Below are positions 13,633-25,164 of a stretch of 38,489 bases of DNA, piece by piece. A program made the translations under genes and the position numbers. The notes under the pieces are model-generated. The model saw nothing but the letters and a program-made list of their open reading frames with translations, made no database searches and had not been told where the DNA came from. Numbering within the stretch: the stretch's first letter is position 1; every line of letters begins with the position of its first letter. This DNA is from Pelargonium nanum (taxonomy: Eukaryota > Streptophyta > Magnoliopsida > Geraniales > Geraniaceae): assembly GCA_036897485.1 (NCBI GenBank), contig JAYMTF010000360.1:1-38489 (forward strand), read 5' to 3'.

Positions 13633-14339
13633 GAAAAGCCCCTGTGTACACCCCCAAGCGTGGGGTAGATTTAAGTCTAAAAGAATCGTTAGTTAAAGTC
13701 CTTTAAAGAAGCGGAGCTCTTTTTATAACCCCTAAATTCCAGCTTAATGGACAAGATATTCTTCTTATTTTGAGCTAGTCTAAATTACAAAGATACGTCT
13801 ATCAACATTATATTAAATAATGGGGGCGTAGTGTTTTTATACTTTTATTCTAAGCATAATCCAGGAAGGACCCATATATTTGCTAATTTGTTTTTCTACC
13901 TACCTTCTCTGTATATAACTACCTGAAATATACTTCATTGAAAAATTTCCTATGAAAATCCTCTTCGATTTAAATAAAAGTTTTTATTTGATAGGTTCCT
14001 GTTTGCTTTTAGAGAAAGACTTAAAATATAAAACCTGGGCCTATAACTAAACTAAGAAGCTCCTTTTGGCTAGATTACTACACGGAGCTATAGTAAGCTA
14101 TACTAATAAATTCAAGACTTTCTTTGTATGACAAAAGATAGAAATAAAGAAATCTGGTAAATTCTAAATGTAAAAGTCACCAAGATTAATGGTACATAAC
14201 ATAGTAACTTGCGAAGTTAGTAGTTTTCCCTACTTAGTTGGACTTGAACTTATTCAAAGCTTAAGTTTAAAGAATCAAATCACAACTAAATTTACCTGTT
14301 TCTTGAGACTACACTCAATTTGATATTCCTAAAAAAAGC

Positions 14340-14425
14340 TGCTCGTGAATCAACTGTTCTATGATCGAAATTTATAGTGTAATGAGTATACCGACTTACA
14401 TTATAACCAACACCAAAAACCTTTA
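14340..14425 (+). repeat. Repeat family R, copy 0 (partial, strongest hairpin)
   Basis: This copy holds the conserved hairpin: 14372-14382 (TTATAGTGTAA) pairs with 14396-14406 (TTACATTATAA) over 11 positions with one G-T, around a 13-base loop. It is followed by the family's trailing ACCAACA...AAAACCTTT block. The upstream conserved blocks are not visible, so the copy is partial. Confidence 0.7.
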
Positions 14426-14599
14426 TTAACTGCAAAACCCGGAATCTCAAATGATACTGCAAAACATCATTTCTCATTTATAAAAGCAATTTCCTTTGTT
14501 AGACTTAGTTTACCTTGCCTTGTTCTTATATAAGTACTTAACCCAGAAAGTTATCTGTTAATAGGAGATTTCCTTGTTCTGATTGACTTGTATTACCAG

Positions 14600-14800
14600 T
14601 TGTTATAAGGATTAATTCCTCTTGTCTTAGTTGTGCTTATCGGTAAAAGAGGAGAGAAGCCTTAAAAAAGATTAGAAAGAGTCCATGTTACCGCCCGAAG
14701 TCTTACGGAGGAAGGTTAACTATAGTGTATTGAGTATAACTACTTACATTATAAAAGACCTACAACAAAACTGGAAAACTTTCACTTAGACTGAAAAAAG
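14600..14800 (+). repeat. Repeat family R, copy 1
   Basis: This copy shows the blocks in order: GTTGTTATAAGG, GCTTATCGGTAA, a purine-rich stretch, TTACCG..CGAAG, CGGAGGAAGGTTAAC (14706-14720), then a TATAGTGTA/TACATTATA hairpin (14721-14729 with 14745-14753), then ACTTTCACTTAGACTGAAA. CGGTAA at 14641-14646 is complementary to TTACCG at 14688-14693, enclosing the purine-rich stretch. Confidence 0.7.
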
Positions 14801-15554
14801 GGCTCTTTTACGCTTAAAGTAAACACTTTACAATTAAAAACTTAAAGTTAAAGGAAAGCCAAAATCTATATCAATTAGAGCAATAGCAAAAAAACTAATT
14901 GTACGACCATTTACACGCGTTAAAACACCAACGAGTCTATCCTGTAAAGCGTTTTTTTACACATCTGGAAGCCTTTATCGTTTGATTTCCGACACTTAAA
15001 TAAATTCCTTACCTCCTTTATAAATGGCCTTGGAAACCCCTTGACTCTGTTTTAGAATTACTTCTATTTGTACTTATCTTCTATTTACCGAGAGCAGAAT
15101 AGACATGAATGAAAAGCAACTCCTTGATTGTTAAACCCATTTGACTTACAAAGAAGTTTGCTCTAAGGAATACCTCGATCTAGTACCAATTTAAGCTACA
15201 GACTACAAAACACAGCTACCTATTAATGAGCTTTCCTAGGGCTTTTAGATTAACACTTACTTCTTCATGACTTTAACTGTTCTTGAGAGTAGAATTGGAG
15301 CTATAAGGGAAAGACCCGTCTTAGAACTAGGACTAGTAGGAGCTTTCTTATGAGTCATACCTGTCTTCTTGTAGGGGATGGAGGGGACGGGATATAGGTA
15401 CTTGTTGTATTCTAGGAAAAGTAAAGTATAGAAGTTTTTACTAGTAATTATATACTTCTTAGATATTGGTTATAGTATATTATATTGTATTAGAATAATA
15501 GATATTATTAGCTTGTTATGGATAGAGTTGTCTAGTCTTCTTAGGGACATTCCT

Positions 15555-15740
15555 CCTGTTCTATATGCTTTTATCGTTAGGGAGGATAGATACTTAGAAG
15601 TATAGGAGATACATCATTCTTACCGACCAAAGTGTAACGGAGGAAGGTTAACGCATTAGGGGGATATATGATAGTACAGACTTACACTAAAAGCCCTGCA
15701 CCAACAAAACTTCTTAACTTAGACTGAAAAAATCCTTACT
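15555..15740 (+). repeat. Repeat family R, copy 2
   Basis: It shares CGGAGGAAGGTTAAC (15638-15652) exactly with copy 1. It also has TTACCGACCAAAG before it, CTTACACTA after it, and the ACTTAGACTGAAAAA tail. The first pairing strand is altered (TCGTTAG), so the CGGTAA/TTACCG stem of copy 1 is weakened here. Confidence 0.65.
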
Positions 15741-15984
15741 TTTTTTCATTAAAAAACCCCTTAATCCCAAAAACTAGGCCTTTCTTAACCTCGGACTTCC
15801 TAAAAAAGGAGAAAAATCTTATAAAAAACTTTTTTTGAAAGGCTATTTTACTTGCCTTACCCTGGGAGTCTTCCTCTTGCAGCTTTGTCTTGTATTACTT
15901 GTTTGTTTTCTGTATACCCTGTTCTTTATGAGAACTATACTTGCTAATGCCCCCCTTCTTCTCTTAGAAAAGTTCATTTAGAAA

Positions 15985-16110
15985 AGTAGGAGAGGAGCTT
16001 TAGGAGAGACGACACTTATACGAAAAAACTTACAGGATAGTATTATAGATAGCCAACCTTACACTACAAGACCAACAAATACAAGAACTAGAAAAACAGA
16101 CTAAAACTTG
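15985..16110 (+). repeat. Repeat family R, partial copy 2b
   Basis: Only the 3' part is recognisable: GGATAGTATTATAG, then CCTTACACTACAAGACCAACAAA and an A-rich tail with AGACTAAAA. The upstream blocks have diverged beyond recognition. Confidence 0.5.
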
Positions 16111-16559
16111 AGTTCACTTACTGGAAATTGATTCCTTTAATCTGAAATCACAGAAAAACTACTTACCCTTTTTTACCCCTTTTACCTCATAGACCCACCC
16201 AGACTTAATTATTCTTCAGAACTTGTTTCTTAGTCTTTGTAGCTTGTTTAGGAATTCTTACTAATATCTAGGGACTTAGAGAGTCTAATAGCTACCTTAT
16301 AGACTAGAACAGACTAGAAAAGAAAGCTTACTTACGAACTAGAGAAAACTCTGGCTGTTGTTAATAATAAATTGACCTTAGTTAATAGGATTTCCTTTAT
16401 AGAAGTACTTGGAAAAAGATAGAACAGATAGAAGAAAAGACCTACTTAATAAGGGCACAATTAAGGAGATATTAGAAGGAATAGAAGGAATAAGAGATAG
16501 CTTGTTGCTCATGGAGTTATTGTAGCTAGTGTATTAATTGTTCTATAGTAGTTTTAGTA

Positions 16560-16725
16560 TAATTGTTTAGGATAATACTCTCCTGTCTGTGTTCTTATCG
16601 GTAAAGAGAGTAGAAACCTTAGTAGATAATAAATACATCTATATTACCGACTGCAACTTTGTGAAGGATGGTAATGTTAGATAGTTTATTGAATATACCT
16701 ACATACATTAGATAACCCAGCTGGC
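16560..16725 (+). repeat. Repeat family R, copy 3
   Basis: TCGGTAA (16598-16604) and TTACCGA (16644-16650) are perfect 7-base complements, the best example of this stem in the family. The following blocks are ACTGCAACTTTGTGAAGGATGG and a weak hairpin ending in ACATTAGATAACC. The GGAGGAAGG block of copies 1 and 2 is present as GAAGGATGG. Confidence 0.6.
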
Positions 16726-16979
16726 TTAGACTTACTTCTTTCTTCTGCACGACTTCTTTTTATTCTTATGAGTTAGAGGATTTGTAGAAGAGATTATTAT
16801 AGCAGTAACAGTAGGAGTACCCTTAAAGCAGAGATACCCATAGAAAGATACTTACAAGTGAAATACGAGAGATGCCTGTCTTATATAAGATAAGCTGTAG
16901 TTAGTTTTGTAGCTATTATGTTACTATATTATATGTATAGAGTCTTTTAGTTAGTATTATAGGTCTTCTACTAATTGTT

Positions 16980-17150
16980 ATAAGGTATACTCCCTCATTG
17001 CCTTTGTGCTTATCGTCAAAGAGGATACAAACTTAGGAGAGTATAGAGAAATCCTTTTACCTGACAGTAGCACAGCGAAAGGAGCAAAGGAGTATATCAG
17101 ATAGAACATTCATACACTATTTATAACCTCACCAACAAGAAAAAACCTTT
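16980..17150 (+). repeat. Repeat family R, copy 4
   Basis: Recognisable by GTTATAAGGTATACTCCC, GTGCTTATCGTCAAAGAGGA, TTACCTGACAGTAGCACAGCGAAAGGAGC and ATAACCTCACCAACAA followed by an A-rich tail and CTTTCACTTTA. The CCTGACAGTAGCA form links copies 1-3 to the inverted copies 5 and 6. Confidence 0.6.
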
Positions 17151-17700
17151 CACTTTACTTCATTTACTGGAAACCGGGGACTCTATAGAGTGCAAAATAC
17201 AGTAATTCAAAAGGGTTCTAATCCCAAAAAACTGAACTGACTTTTTTCTTATGACTTGTTCTTCATCTAGGTTTTATAAGCCTTCTTATGAACTTTCTTT
17301 CTAGCTAGACTCTTCTTAAAAATGAAAAGCTAGACCTGCAGCTTGTTACTACTAGGATATTCCTGTGGAGCTCTTAGTCTTAGGGAGTACAGGAGTTACT
17401 ATTTTATCTATAAAGTATTTTAGTTATTGTATTCCTTTTTTCTTGTTAGGCATAGTATAGGAAGTAGAGTTTGTTATACTCTTTTATAGTATTAGATGTT
17501 CTAAAGGTTATTCTATTTCTTTTGTATTCATAGAATACATAGGATTTATCGAAAAGTATTTACTGAAAATCTAATAGTACTCTTTAAATCCCTGAATTTA
17601 TTAGTTTTAGTTAAAGTTTTCCTTTTTAGATTCTGGTTTTCTCTAGATAGTTAAGAAAGATAGATTTTAGGAATGTTAGAGTCATTTTTATTCTTTAAAG

Positions 17701-17845
17701 TCTGCTTTTTTGTTGGTTATAGTGTAAGGTTGACTTTACTAAAACTACTCCTAACATTTCCCTCCCTTCACTACGTTGCAGTCAGGTAGAAGGACGAATA
17801 CATAACTATCTAAGGTTTTTCTCCTCCTTAGCGATAAAAGCCGGG
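17701..17845 (-). repeat. Repeat family R, copy 5 (inverted)
   Basis: On the minus strand: TTTTATCGCTAAGGAGGAGA, CTACCTGACTGCAACGTAGTGAAGGGAGGG, GTTAGGAGTAGTTTTAG, CCTTACACTATAACCAACAAAAAAG. The order matches copies 1-4, so the array changes orientation between 17.15 and 17.70 kb. Confidence 0.6.
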
Positions 17846-19140
17846 AACTTAGAGTAGGATAAAAAGGAGGTTGGGTTTTTAATTCTTACGAACACAGCGA
17901 ATCAGGAGTCTCCTGTCCTTTTTTTTATAAAATCGCAAGTAGACCAAGCAAGCTTCTATGAAACCTACTAGGTACAGAATAAACTATTTTCAGTCTCTGC
18001 AGAGCGTTTAGAATTGTATATTTCGTATCTCGACTCTGATAGAAGTATAAAACAGTGGAAACCCGAGTCTTTCTAAATAAATACACAACTAAGGGCTCCT
18101 CAATAAAAATTAAAATGAATTAATCAAAGGTAAATCAAACTTAGATTTAGGAGGCAGCATAAACTTATGATTCCTAGTAAACTACAAAAAAGGAGAGATT
18201 TATTATCCTAAAGTTAAAGAATTCCCTCGTTCTAAGCGTAACTGAAACTGCTTCAGAATTTGTACCTTATCAGACAGTTTCTTATAAATAAGCATAAAAT
18301 TAACTTACCTATTATCCGATTATTTACCAGAGTTTTTGGGAGAACACAAATAAATCCAGATTTCTTTCAAGAATTTAGTTAGAAGAGGATTCCCATAGTA
18401 TCGAGGTACAAAAGACATTCCTCGTATTTATGCTACACTTAAGATATTTTACTTCGTTTTGCAGGCCTAAAAAGCGATGTTATTTCCTACCCTAGTTTGC
18501 CAATGAGTGACGGATTTTATTTCATAGACATGCAAGGGTTATAATCCCAGTAGAATCTAATACAGGAGCAAGCTATTCGCTATTTTCTTATAGCAACGAC
18601 ACCGCCTCGAGGGGTACCAGAAAGCGTAATCTATTTATGTTACTTGTTTGTAAACCCACACGAATTCAAGTATTTCCTAAAAAATATTGATCAAGGGAGA
18701 GGCCCCTTTAGAAACCACAAATTGAAGATAAATAATACGTAATACAACAAAAACAAGTAAGGGGTCAATAAAATGAACGGATTATCCTTAATTTAAGACT
18801 TATATGACACAGGAATCACAGAACTTCATAACTTTAAATTGCTAAAAAGAGACTAAAATCCTGCCAAGCAACTCTAGGTTTAAGGGTCGCTGAAGTAATA
18901 GGTTCTCTAGTTTACGATAATAGTTAAGTTTTATCCTTTTCATAGGGGCTTGAGACAACAATAAAGTAAATTAAGCAGCGAGTTCTTTATTAAGTGCATA
19001 TTCCTTAATTTTGACAAAAGTTAGAATACTTTTTCAGTGTCTTCCCGAGATTTAAATCCTACCCACAAGCACAGTTAAAATGTCAAGGAGTGCATAGAAA
19101 CTTTCCTCTCAAGCAAAGCTACCGGGATTTTTATTATTCT
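17846..19140. other. Gene-free stretch inside the repeat region
   Basis: No gene and no convincing copy of family R was seen between inverted copies 5 and 6. Confidence 0.5.
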
Positions 19141-19148
19141 TTAGGTTA

Positions 19149-19290
19149 GGGTGGGAGTAGAACCCTTGCAGCTAATGTCTTCTGTCTTACTATCTGAGTA
19201 AAGAAGTTTTTGTCTTACTGTATACTGCGGGACTTGAACTGAAAGTTCATAGAGATTTTGTGTATGTGTTATATATATACTATCCTGTAT
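19149..19290 (-). pseudogene. Two successive T-arm-like segments
   Basis: On the minus strand CAGTTCAAGTCCCGC (around 19210-19232) and GGGTTCTACTCCCACC (around 19149-19166) each look like a T-loop with short stem, about 60 bases apart, as two adjacent damaged tRNA genes would show. The upstream ACTCAGATAGTAAGAC may be a D-arm remnant. Neither has a complete cloverleaf. They lie just downstream of, and partly within, a minus-strand copy of the repeat family described for 14.3-23.2 kb. Confidence 0.2.
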
Positions 19291-19440
19291 GCTCCTAAGA
19301 ATTCCTTCCCTTCGCGCTGCTACAGTCAGGTACAATAACTTCTCTTTCTATTTATAAGGCTAGCTCCTCTCCGTAGCAATAACAACTAACTAATAAGAGG
19401 TAATAACCTTAAACTATAACAACGAATACAACTATATAAT
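19250..19440 (-). repeat. Repeat family R, copy 6 (inverted)
   Basis: On the minus strand: TAGTTGTTATTGCTACGGAGAGGAGCTAGCC, TACCTGACTGTAGCAGCGCGAAGGGAAGG, TTAGGAGCATACAGGATAG. In the place of the tail it carries CTTTCAGTTCAAGTCCCGC, which looks like a tRNA T-arm. This raises the possibility that the family tail CTTTCACTTAGACTG is itself tRNA-derived. Confidence 0.55.
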
Positions 19441-21084
19441 ACATTACCTATCTAATACATAATATAATATTTTCTTTTACTTCCTTACAAAATCCTAACA
19501 AGAATATAAGTACCATTCTAGTAGCTATAGTAAGAAGTCCAGGGAACAAGAAGACACTAGCTACAGACAAGCTCCACAGCAGCAAGAAGAGGAGTACAAA
19601 GAAAGGTATCTCCCTTACAACGATTTAGCGAGGTATAGCTCTTAAGAAGTTAGGTATGCAGAATTAAGGGTATTACGCAAGTAGTAAGCAATAGGTGGGG
19701 TAGATTAAAGTCTTTTAGCTAGTTAAAAGGAATTTGACAAGTTAACATCAAAGGAATTCCCTGTTGTGAGTTAAAGATAATAAAGATAATAGAAATTTCT
19801 TAAGGTTAGTTTAGATAAGCAAGTCAGTTTCTTTGGAATACAACCTTTCTTTTAGAATTAATAGGAATTATAGGAATGAAAAGTAGATCGGTTTCCTGAG
19901 TCAAATCTTTTAGAAGCAGGGTAGCAATTAATGTATAGAGGAGTTGTTAAGGTACGTATTTCAAACAAGTTTGCCTTCAATTTCGAATAGAGAGACTTCT
20001 GCAGGACAGGGCAAGGAATTGGTTAACGAAAAGGGCGGATCTAAGTCTAAAATAGAAAGGTTTTGTTACAGACCTAAAAAAGATGGCATAAGAAAGATAA
20101 GAAACAATAAAGAAAGGGGTAGTCCTATTACTAGTAAGATATTTTTGGTAAGAGAAAGTGAAACCAATAAGGGGTGTTTCATCTTGTTTTAGTATCTGGG
20201 GACTAAGAAATAGAGAGGATTTAAGCCATAAGTCTTTCTATATGCTGGTTTTCCTAATCCGAAAAGTCTAAAAAGGAGGGAAGCAGGTAAGAAAAAGATT
20301 AGAAGGCAGATAGTAAAGATATAAGGAGTGTGTCCCTTCTGTATTGCTTACTGAATTCTGGAGCCCTTGGGAGTACAGAAAATGAAAAGGAAGTCTCTAA
20401 TCTATAGCAAGAGGTGTTCTAGTACAAAACAAGCTATTTCGAGCCCCTCTAGTCCTAGGGCATACAGGAATTCTAAAGCTAAAGCTTACCTTCTGTTAGT
20501 TTGAGTAGTCAGTCACAGGGAGCTCTTAAAGGTTTAAAGGAACTCATCTTTCTTCAGGATCACAGAGAATCTTATATAACTAAGTAAAACTAGACCTTCA
20601 TTCTATTTGATTTTATGCTTTTAAGGAATTTAGTAAGGTAATGTCTGGGTATTTAATCAGGAAAGATCAAGGAATTAAGGAAGAGAACCCCAACCGGTTT
20701 ATCTTACAGGTTTTATTCATAGTAATAATCAAGGAAAATGGGAAAGATCCACCATAAATAGTAAAGAATAGAGTAAGAAAGATAGAGTGAACTTACTTTT
20801 TACTTTATTGTTTAGGTATTCTTACTTCAATTCCTTAAGGAGTCTTAGTACATATTTCTAAGAACTGTTCCTGGTCCTGGTATCAAAGCTCTGATAAAAG
20901 ACAGATGAAAGGCAAGAGATTTATCGATTGTGGAGACTTTTAGATTAAGGGAAGCTTGCTTGTATCTTGTTGTAAATCTCCTATCTGTAGTATAAGCAAC
21001 AGAAGATAGAGCAACATAGTAAATAGAAAGATTTACCTATAGGTTTTGTATTACTTATTTGCTACAGGTCTTAAACTAGTAAGG
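19441..21084. other. Purine-rich stretch without recognised gene
   Basis: From about 19.6 kb onward the plus strand is rich in A and G. An 82-codon frame at 19944-20192 contains RPKKDGIRKI, reminiscent of the first motif of group II intron reverse transcriptases. No other motif of that family follows, so I do not call it. Short phrases such as TCTAAAGCTAAAG recur here and near 22.6 kb. Confidence 0.4.
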
Positions 21085-22413
21085 CAAGTTGACTTGTTAG
21101 TCTTATTAGGAATTGTTACTTAGTTTCCTACGGTAGTGAGACCAGCAAACTCCTAAGTACTTTTCCGGGCTACTTGTTACCGGCTCATATGAAAGCTATT
21201 CTTGGTTAATCCGTTTTCCTTGTTCTGTATTACCTTTATTTCCTTGCTGTTCTTGGTCTTTTGTAGCTAGAAGAAGGTACGTAGTCTAGATTGAAGTCTT
21301 AATTCTTAACTGTTTTTTTTTGAGTTCTTAATTCTTCTTGTCTTATCTAAGCTACTAAGTGAGGGAATAGGAAATTAACCCATTGTTTTTTGTACTTTAC
21401 GGGTTGCTCTGTTTTAGGAATTTCTAACTAATAGAATCGAGCTAAAAGAGTAGAGAATCTAGTAATTCAGGACTGAGTGAAAGCCTTTCTATCCAGGAAA
21501 TCCTAACTTATATTCCAAGTATTGAGCATTCTTAATTTGGTAATTATGGACCCTTAAAGTTTAGAATTATAGGTTTTAAGAATTTAGAATCTAGTAATTT
21601 AATCTTTCAGTTTGAGGAAAAATAGAAACTATTTTCTTGAATTGACAGTCTACAAGCATAAATGCTTGCCTAATATTCAAGATAAAGATTAATAGCTGGG
21701 AATTGCCCTATAAATCAGAGTAAGAAACCGGGTAAGAAGAGTATAGCTGTTAAGAGGGTACTGATACGGAGTTAGGCTTTAAGAAAGAGTAACAAAGCTA
21801 TCAAGAGTAAGGCAAACGCTTGCGTTTGGAGTAACAAATTAGGGATTGAGAAAGCAGGTAAGGCGTTGGCAATAACGTATGACTGTACTATCTAGAACTT
21901 CTAATTAGTCAAGGCAGAGAAAGACGCAAAGGACAGACTTCATATTCTGCTTGTTCCAGTATCTGGGGTTTAAAGAATATCGAAGATTAAAGCCCGGGGA
22001 ATTCCTTCGATTTGTGTTTCTGTATTCTGGTTAAAGATGTTTAGGGTGAAGCTAAAGTAATGAATTTCCAGTAAAGAAGTATAGAGCAGAGGCATTCTTA
22101 TCCTATTCTCGCTTAAAGAGGAGATTCTAAAACATAGTAAATAGATAGACTCAGAAAGTCTTTGGTCTAGCTTACGGGGCATATAAACTAGCGAGAAAGG
22201 CAAGATTTATCTTGGGCATTGTTTTGGTCGATCCTTTTCGTGAGTCTTTATTGGAAAGTATTTGCTTATTTAAATTAATTATATAGGGTAAGGGTTTTAA
22301 AGTAAAGGAAGGGTGTGAGCTCTACAAGGTATAACAGGCAAGATTTATCTTGTTGCTGTTCGTTCCTGTCTTTCCCTGTATTCTGGTGAAAGGTTTTAAG
22401 GCAAGTATGCTTG
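21085..22413. repeat. Cluster of six small CAAG...CTTG-type stem-loops
   Basis: The stem-loops lie at 21085-21096, 21653-21668, 21813-21828, 22201-22214, 22339-22352 and 22402-22413. Stems are 4-7 bp with loops of 2-4 bases. Five are preceded directly by GG. The copies at 22201 and 22339 are identical over GGCAAGATTTATCTTG. They are not followed by T-runs. No gene is recognisable among them. Confidence 0.65.
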
Positions 22414-23059
22414 TGGACTTGCTTTCTTGTCCCTTTGTTTCCGACAAAAGGGGCTTTATAGTAAGAACAGTTTCCAAAAGAGAACTGAGTCTAGGTTTTA
22501 CAAGCTGGGCATTTTCAGAAGAAGGTAAAGAATTACATATAGTAAATCGAATGCAGAAGAGGTAGACTTTTAGGCGAGCTTGCTTGGAGTAAGGGTCTCA
22601 AAGAAGAGTCTAGCTAGAAAGACTGGGAGAGCTCTAAAGCTAAAGTAGAAAGGAAACCTTGTGAAGCTTTCTAAACTTAGGGCTAAAGCTAGGGTAGTCT
22701 TACCTGTCTTATTTTAGTTATTCTTATAAGAGTCTTCTTTTATTGTGTATAGGAGCAGTATTGAGTATTAGTATAAGTTCCTAATGTAATAGATAGTCTT
22801 TGTAATATTAGGAGTTATACCTCTTAGATTTTGTGTAGCGAACAGGGCCCTTAAATGAATAAGTAAATAAGTAAAGCTGGGATTTAGGGATATGTTACAT
22901 TGACAGAAAACCCCTACATTGAAAGCAAAAAGTACTTGTTTTGGTACCAAAAAGCATGCCTGATAAGCTATCCTCTTTATAAGTACCCCCTATTTAAATC
23001 GCATTGAATCAGATTAACGAAAGAATTTTATAATAAAGGCAATCCTAAACTATATTAAG
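22414..23059. other. Gene-free end of the purine-rich stretch
   Basis: Contains AAAGCTAAAG- and GGGCTAAAGCTAGGG-type phrases and a 14-base palindrome TTTTGGTACCAAAA at 22939-22952. No gene recognised. Confidence 0.45.
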
Positions 23060-23160
23060 GGTTTCTTTCCTCTAGCAATAACAACTAAGGCAGGAGGGAT
23101 ATCCCTTTAACAAGTAGTACTCTCTAGAACAATTAAACTACACTACTATATGTATAAGGG
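23060..23160 (-). repeat. Repeat family R, copy 7 (inverted, partial)
   Basis: Only the 5' blocks survive on the minus strand: TAGTTTAATTGTTCTAGAG, GATATCCCTCCTGCCTTAGTTGTTATTGCTAGAGGAAA. These match the start of copies 3 and 6. It marks the right edge of the repeat region. Confidence 0.45.
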
Positions 23161-23864
23161 AGGAATCCCCGAGCACCCCTCCATTATTTTATAATAAAAG
23201 TGCCCTATTATGTACCTATTACACTCTATTACTCTATACATGAGCTACAATAATAAGAAGAATACAGTAGCTACTAAAGGAACGCAAGTTCAACTCTAAC
23301 GTTGACTTAACGTAAAAAGGTTTTAGTTTATTAATATTGAGCCTCCAGTATACTTCTTATATAATCATATGTTATAAAGGCCAGGTTTTCCAGATACTAA
23401 ACCCTTTGCCACTAAACGTTTCTGGGACTTAACTATCTATAGAATTCCTCTTTGTTTTTAATTTCGATCCAAAAGCAGAGACAAATGTAAAATGTTTCTG
23501 CTCTAAGAGTGACCCTAATTGTTAATTTTAGTACAAGGGGCAACCCTACAGAGTTCTTGGGGCTTTTCTCCTTTAGTAGGGGAAAACTCAAGAGAATCCT
23601 GGGTTCTAAGGCGAGTGCTATCTGGATCTAATTTAAGAATTAGGTTCCTCCTTTTAAAATTAATTTAATAAAATTAGCTTCATAATTAGAGTATCATACA
23701 GCACTTTTTTTTTAAGAGATTAACATTGATCCGCTGTATTTAAAAACTTACCGCATTTTTAATGACTTCATTAGAACTGCTACTCTTTGCTTTTACTCAG
23801 AATATAGGATATATACTATACTATACTAAAATATTTATGTTAGAATAAGGATCCTTTGGTTAGT

Positions 23865-23931
23865 TACTGTCCTATAAAGTTATGTATTTAATATTTTTAT
23901 AAATGTACGGATCATATAGAACAGGACAGTA
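23865..23931. repeat. Inverted repeat, 9-base arms, 49-base spacer
   Basis: TACTGTCCT (23865-23873) is exactly complementary to AGGACAGTA (23923-23931). The spacer is AT-rich. The arms are short enough that coincidence cannot be excluded. Confidence 0.45.
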
Positions 23932-24220
23932 CTATAGCACTAGAATTCTATCCCCGAGAAATCCATTAATTTCATAAACTATATGAGAAGAACCCTTTAT
24001 AGGTCCTGCTAAACGAAAGATGGTTATAACGAGCAGCTAATTAAAACCAACATAGGTTACAAAATGCTTTAGGGGCCTCTTTTTTGCTCGGGCATAAGTA
24101 AACAAACATTGTCCAGTTACCCAAGTTATAGTGTAGTCAAATTCTGGGAATGTCCCTAGTATGCCTTTTTGACTTGAGCAAATTTTATTGCTAGTAGTAT
24201 ACTTCGAAGGAAGGAGCTCC

Positions 24221-24240
24221 TATATTCTGTTTAGAATATA
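24221..24240. repeat. Perfect 8-bp hairpin next to an AGGAGCTCCT palindrome
   Basis: TATATTCT and AGAATATA pair around GTTT. The palindrome AGGAGCTCCT (24212-24221) overlaps its first base. It lies about 550 bases from the tRNA-Cys gene. No function is evident. Confidence 0.6.
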
Positions 24241-24793
24241 AGGAACTTAGTTATATTACATGTATGCTAAAAAATTCACTTTAATGTGAGTGTGTCCTTA
24301 ACTAAACTAACTTTTACTGTAACGTAAGACTTACAATCTATTTCGTATAAGAGTTCTCTATTCATTCTATTTCGGGACATACCGTACAAAGAAACTTGAC
24401 TAATTGATATATTATATAATGCTGTATGTGAGGGTTCCCTTTATTCATCCCTCATTATAACTAAATTATATCGAAGTAACAACCAACCCCGATTAGTAGA
24501 ACTTTACTATTTAAATAAAAGATTGCATTTCTAGTTTTCCAACTATATCTCAAGAGAATTAATACTAAAACACCTTTGTTTACAATTGCGTAAGGATTTT
24601 GAAAGTTGAGTTAGAACAACAACTAAATTTCCCTTTAACTAACTATAAGAATAAAAGGGGTAGCGGTAGTAATATTAAAAAAAGATATTATCCTTTTATA
24701 AAGAAAAGGAATCAAACGAGATGTAGTATAAATCCACAAAAATTAAAATTAAGTAAAATAATAAAAGTAAATTGAAGAATGATGTGAGTAATT

Positions 24794-24865
24794 AGGAACC
24801 GGTCGGATTCGAACCGACGGATGTAAGTTTTGCAGACTCATGCCTTACCACTTGGCTACGGTTCC
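24794..24865 (-). tRNA. trnC: tRNA-Cys (anticodon GCA)
   Basis: This is the one intact gene in the window. It decodes UGU/UGC as cysteine. On the minus strand it folds into a complete cloverleaf of 71 paired and loop positions plus the discriminator. The acceptor stem is GGAACCG/CGGTTCC with 7 perfect pairs. TA fills positions 8-9. The D-stem GCC/GGC encloses AAGTGGTAA. The anticodon stem TGAGT/ACTTA has one G-U pair and a CTGCAAA loop, giving anticodon GCA after U33. The T-arm is GTCGG-TTCGAAT-CCGAC. Position 73 is U, the usual cysteine discriminator. CCA is not encoded, and the D-arm is of bacterial/organelle type rather than eukaryotic nuclear type. No gene lies within several kb, so it is probably transcribed alone or from a distant promoter. 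Its perfect folding contrasts with every other tRNA-like sequence here. Confidence 0.95.
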
Positions 24866-25164
24866 TCGCTAATTGACTTGTATACAATGCTGCTTCATCA
24901 GTAGTATTAGCACTCTGGAATGCTCCCGAGGTTGAAAATCATTCTTTATAAGCGTTTCTAATATATAAAATATAGAAAAAGGCCAGGTCCTTAAAGAGGA
25001 TCTAACACATACAAAATATATCTCAAGTTCAAAACTTTATAACGGCATCTATTTAAATGAAGTTTAGCTTGTAAATAAAGTACCGCGAGGATAACTAGAT
25101 AGGTTTTTAGGTAAAATCACAAGGAAAGGATCCACATACTAAAAATTCTCTATAAATTCCCTAT

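Larger units (their letters stand above)
23161..24793. other. Gene-free stretch left of tRNA-Cys
   Basis: AT-rich, with two short inverted repeats listed separately. No promoter-like or gene-like sequence was recognised for the tRNA gene. Confidence 0.5.

Noticed and set aside
16700..16730. ATTAGATAACCCAGCTGG, resembling the GGATTAGATACCC motif of small-subunit rRNA
   Set aside because: It lies in a repeat copy whose other copies do not carry the match, and no neighbouring rRNA motifs occur.
19944..20192. RPKKDGIRKI resembling a group II intron reverse-transcriptase motif
   Set aside because: None of the later catalytic motifs (such as YADD) and no intron domain V were found nearby.
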